Shown one piece after another: positions 62,843 to 64,000 of a DNA stretch of 64,000 bases. Source of the stretch: Gloeocapsopsis sp. IPPAS B-1203 (GTDB taxonomy: Bacteria; Cyanobacteriota; Cyanobacteriia; Cyanobacteriales; Chroococcidiopsidaceae); the NCBI RefSeq assembly GCF_002749975.1, contig NZ_PEIG01000003.1, positions 62,001 through 126,000 of the forward strand, read 5' to 3'. The notes beneath the pieces were generated by a model. It was given only the letters and a program-made list of their open reading frames with translations, was not told the origin of the DNA and made no database searches. Numbering within the stretch: position 1 is the first letter of the stretch; the number at the start of each line of letters is the position of its first letter. Made by a program: the position numbers and the translations under genes.

Positions 62843-63748
62843 TCACTTGGCTGAAGCTTCAGACTGCAAATCTACAATCAGCTGATTCAACTGGGCACTG
62901 CTTGCCTGATAAACTGTTCCACAAAAATGACAAGTTGCTTCAGCACCATCATCTTTTTCAATCATGTCTTGAAGTTCGGCTTCGCCGAGCATTTTTAATG
63001 CTCCCAACATCCGATTAAATGTACAACCACAATGGAAGCGTACCAACTGCGTTTCTGGTAGAATCTCTAAACCCATATCTCCAAGCAATTCCTCAAAGAT
63101 TTCGGGTAAAGTTTTTCCAGCCTGCAGTAGAGGAGTAAACCCTGATAAGGCTGTGACCCGAGATTCTAATGTTTGAACAAGTGTTTCGTCTGTTGCAGCT
63201 TTTGGTAAGACTTGTATCAATATTCCTCCAGCAGCTTGTACTCCCTCGCTTCCTACAAATACACCTAGAACCAATGCTGATGGAGTCTGTTCAGAAGTCA
63301 CTAAGTAGTGAGAAATATCATCTCCAATTTCACCTGAAACTAGCTCTACTGTACTGGTGTAAGGATATCCATAACCAACATCACGTACAACATACAAATA
63401 GCCGTCATTACCAACAGCACCACCGACATCTAATTTACCTCGAGAATTTGGCGGTAGCTCTACACTAGGATTATCCACATAACCGCGTACAGTGCCATCC
63501 AAGCCAGCATCGACAAGAATGCCATCTAATGGACCGTTTCCCTTAATCCGAATGTTGACTCGCGATTCGGCACGCTTCATACTGGATGCTAGAAGAAGTC
63601 CTGCTGACATGGTACGACCCAAAGCTGCTGTGGCGACATATGAAAGCTGATGCCGCTGCCTTGCTTCTTCTGTGAGGCGAGTGGTGATGACACCTACCGC
63701 ACGAATTCCACCCTCAGCTGCCGTGGCACGAATTAACTGATCTGCCAT
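62843..63748 (-). CDS. hslO: Redox-regulated chaperonin Hsp33
   Basis: 301 residues. Zinc-binding C-terminus with the pairs HCGC (near 238) and CHFC (near 273), the CxC...CxxC set whose oxidation activates Hsp33 as a holdase. N-terminal domain with DQLIRATAAEGGIRAVGV and GRTMSAGLLLASSMKR. It protects proteins in oxidative stress, suited to photosynthetic cells. It has its own 5' region (63749 on) with an R3 mirrored repeat. Confidence 0.95.
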   Translation of the reverse strand: MADQLIRATAAEGGIRAVGVITTRLTEEARQRHQLSYVATAALGRTMSAGLLLASSMKRAESRVNIRIKGNGPLDGILVDAGLDGTVRGYVDNPSVELPPNSRGKLDVGGAVGNDGYLYVVRDVGYGYPYTSTVELVSGEIGDDISHYLVTSEQTPSALVLGVFVGSEGVQAAGGILIQVLPKAATDETLVQTLESRVTALSGFTPLLQAGKTLPEIFEELLGDMGLEILPETQLVRFHCGCTFNRMLGALKMLGEAELQDMIEKDDGAEATCHFCGTVYQASSAQLNQLIVDLQSEASAK

Positions 63749-63824
63749 AACCCTTACATTTCTTTACATACGCTTTCTTTTTTATTTTAAGGCGGAGATA
63801 CAACTAACGGCTTGGGAAGTTGGA

Positions 63825-63955
63825 TACTAGGGTAGTAGGGTAGGCGGGTAAGAGGGAAAACTATCATTTCGTCTCTCCTACTCTCCCACACTCCTACTCT
63901 CTTACTCTCCCACTCGCCAACTCTACAACGCTCCCACACTCCTACTCTCTCTCAC
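63825..63955. repeat. Mirrored purine/pyrimidine repeat R3, copy 2
   Basis: GGGTAGTAGGGTAGGCGGG then AAGAGGG on the left, and CTCCTACTCTCCCACACTCC-type units on the right. Arms can pair over 20-30 bases with interruptions. Upstream of hslO. Confidence 0.75.
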
Positions 63956-64000
63956 CACTTGCTTTTAAGTTCAGTCATACTAAAAATAGTATTAATAGGG

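Noticed and set aside
1-64000. tRNA or rRNA genes
   Set aside because: I looked through intergenic gaps for T-loop motifs (GGTTCRAATC) and clover-leaf arms and found none; a tRNAscan run would be decisive.
1-64000. Transposase, phage or defence-system genes
   Set aside because: No integrase, transposase, restriction-methylation, toxin-antitoxin or Cas motif seen; Uma2 proteins are nuclease-like but are not evidence of a defence island.

Overview
The window is cyanobacterial chromosome of moderate-to-low GC. The evidence is dense HIP1 octamers (GCGATCGC) inside and between genes, a cyAbrB-type regulator, CrtO beta-carotene ketolase, CYP110 and CYP120 type P450s, a lipoprotein gene just before dnaG, several Uma2 (DUF820) genes, and many short palindromic intergenic repeats. 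The gene set would fit a Chroococcidiopsis/Gloeocapsopsis-like or Nostocales-related lineage, but that placement is inference. I see no rRNA, tRNA, CRISPR array, transposase, prophage or plasmid gene, so this is ordinary chromosome studded with small non-coding repeats.

Layout. 1-12 kb: 5'-truncated fni, a hybrid histidine kinase, pyrR, cobD, an Rrf2 regulator, cyAbrB, a CLC chloride channel with CBS domains, a zinc-ribbon membrane protein and a GT39-like glycosyltransferase. 12-17.3 kb: a PhyH-like dioxygenase, a LysR regulator divergent from a two-gene operon of small proteins with a palindromic LysR-type site between them, then an N-formylglutamate amidohydrolase-like gene and a GCS2 ligase gene. 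17.4-26 kb: lipoprotein, dnaG, pentapeptide protein, YraN, an unknown gene, queA and a 1083-aa coiled-coil/TPR protein built on a strict 29-residue repeat. 26-33.4 kb: a small membrane protein between inverted repeats, an SPL-like radical SAM protein, a transketolase/phosphoketolase-like enzyme, a YqhA-like protein, a CYP110-type P450 and a DUF2993 protein.

33.5-48 kb: a Crp-family regulator divergent from cysC, crtO, a saccharopine-dehydrogenase-like oxidoreductase, TspO, a Gly/Thr-rich WGLLG-motif protein, a Na+/H+ antiporter, a LivH-type permease with its binding protein, a CYP120-type P450 broken by one in-frame TAG, and two Uma2 genes. 48.4-57.6 kb: a tight uraD - xdh FAD subunit - xdh Fe-S/Mo subunit - xdhC operon for purine oxidation, then hisC, a desaturase/SDR fusion, a third Uma2 and a mocA-like cytidylyltransferase that probably serves the same molybdoenzyme. 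57.6-64 kb: an ABC exporter, a SET-domain protein behind a long AT-rich leader, a 673-aa repeat protein and hslO.

The strongest unexplained signals are: (i) the 29-residue-periodic coiled-coil/TPR protein with a fresh 174-bp tandem duplication; (ii) the LysR/palindrome/two-small-protein module next to the amidohydrolase and ligase pair; (iii) a dispersed repeat whose hairpin arms change together between copies and which brackets one small membrane gene; (iv) a three-copy repeat carrying serial mini-hairpins; (v) the single amber stop in an otherwise intact CYP120. All functional assignments come from motif recognition by eye; no database search was run.
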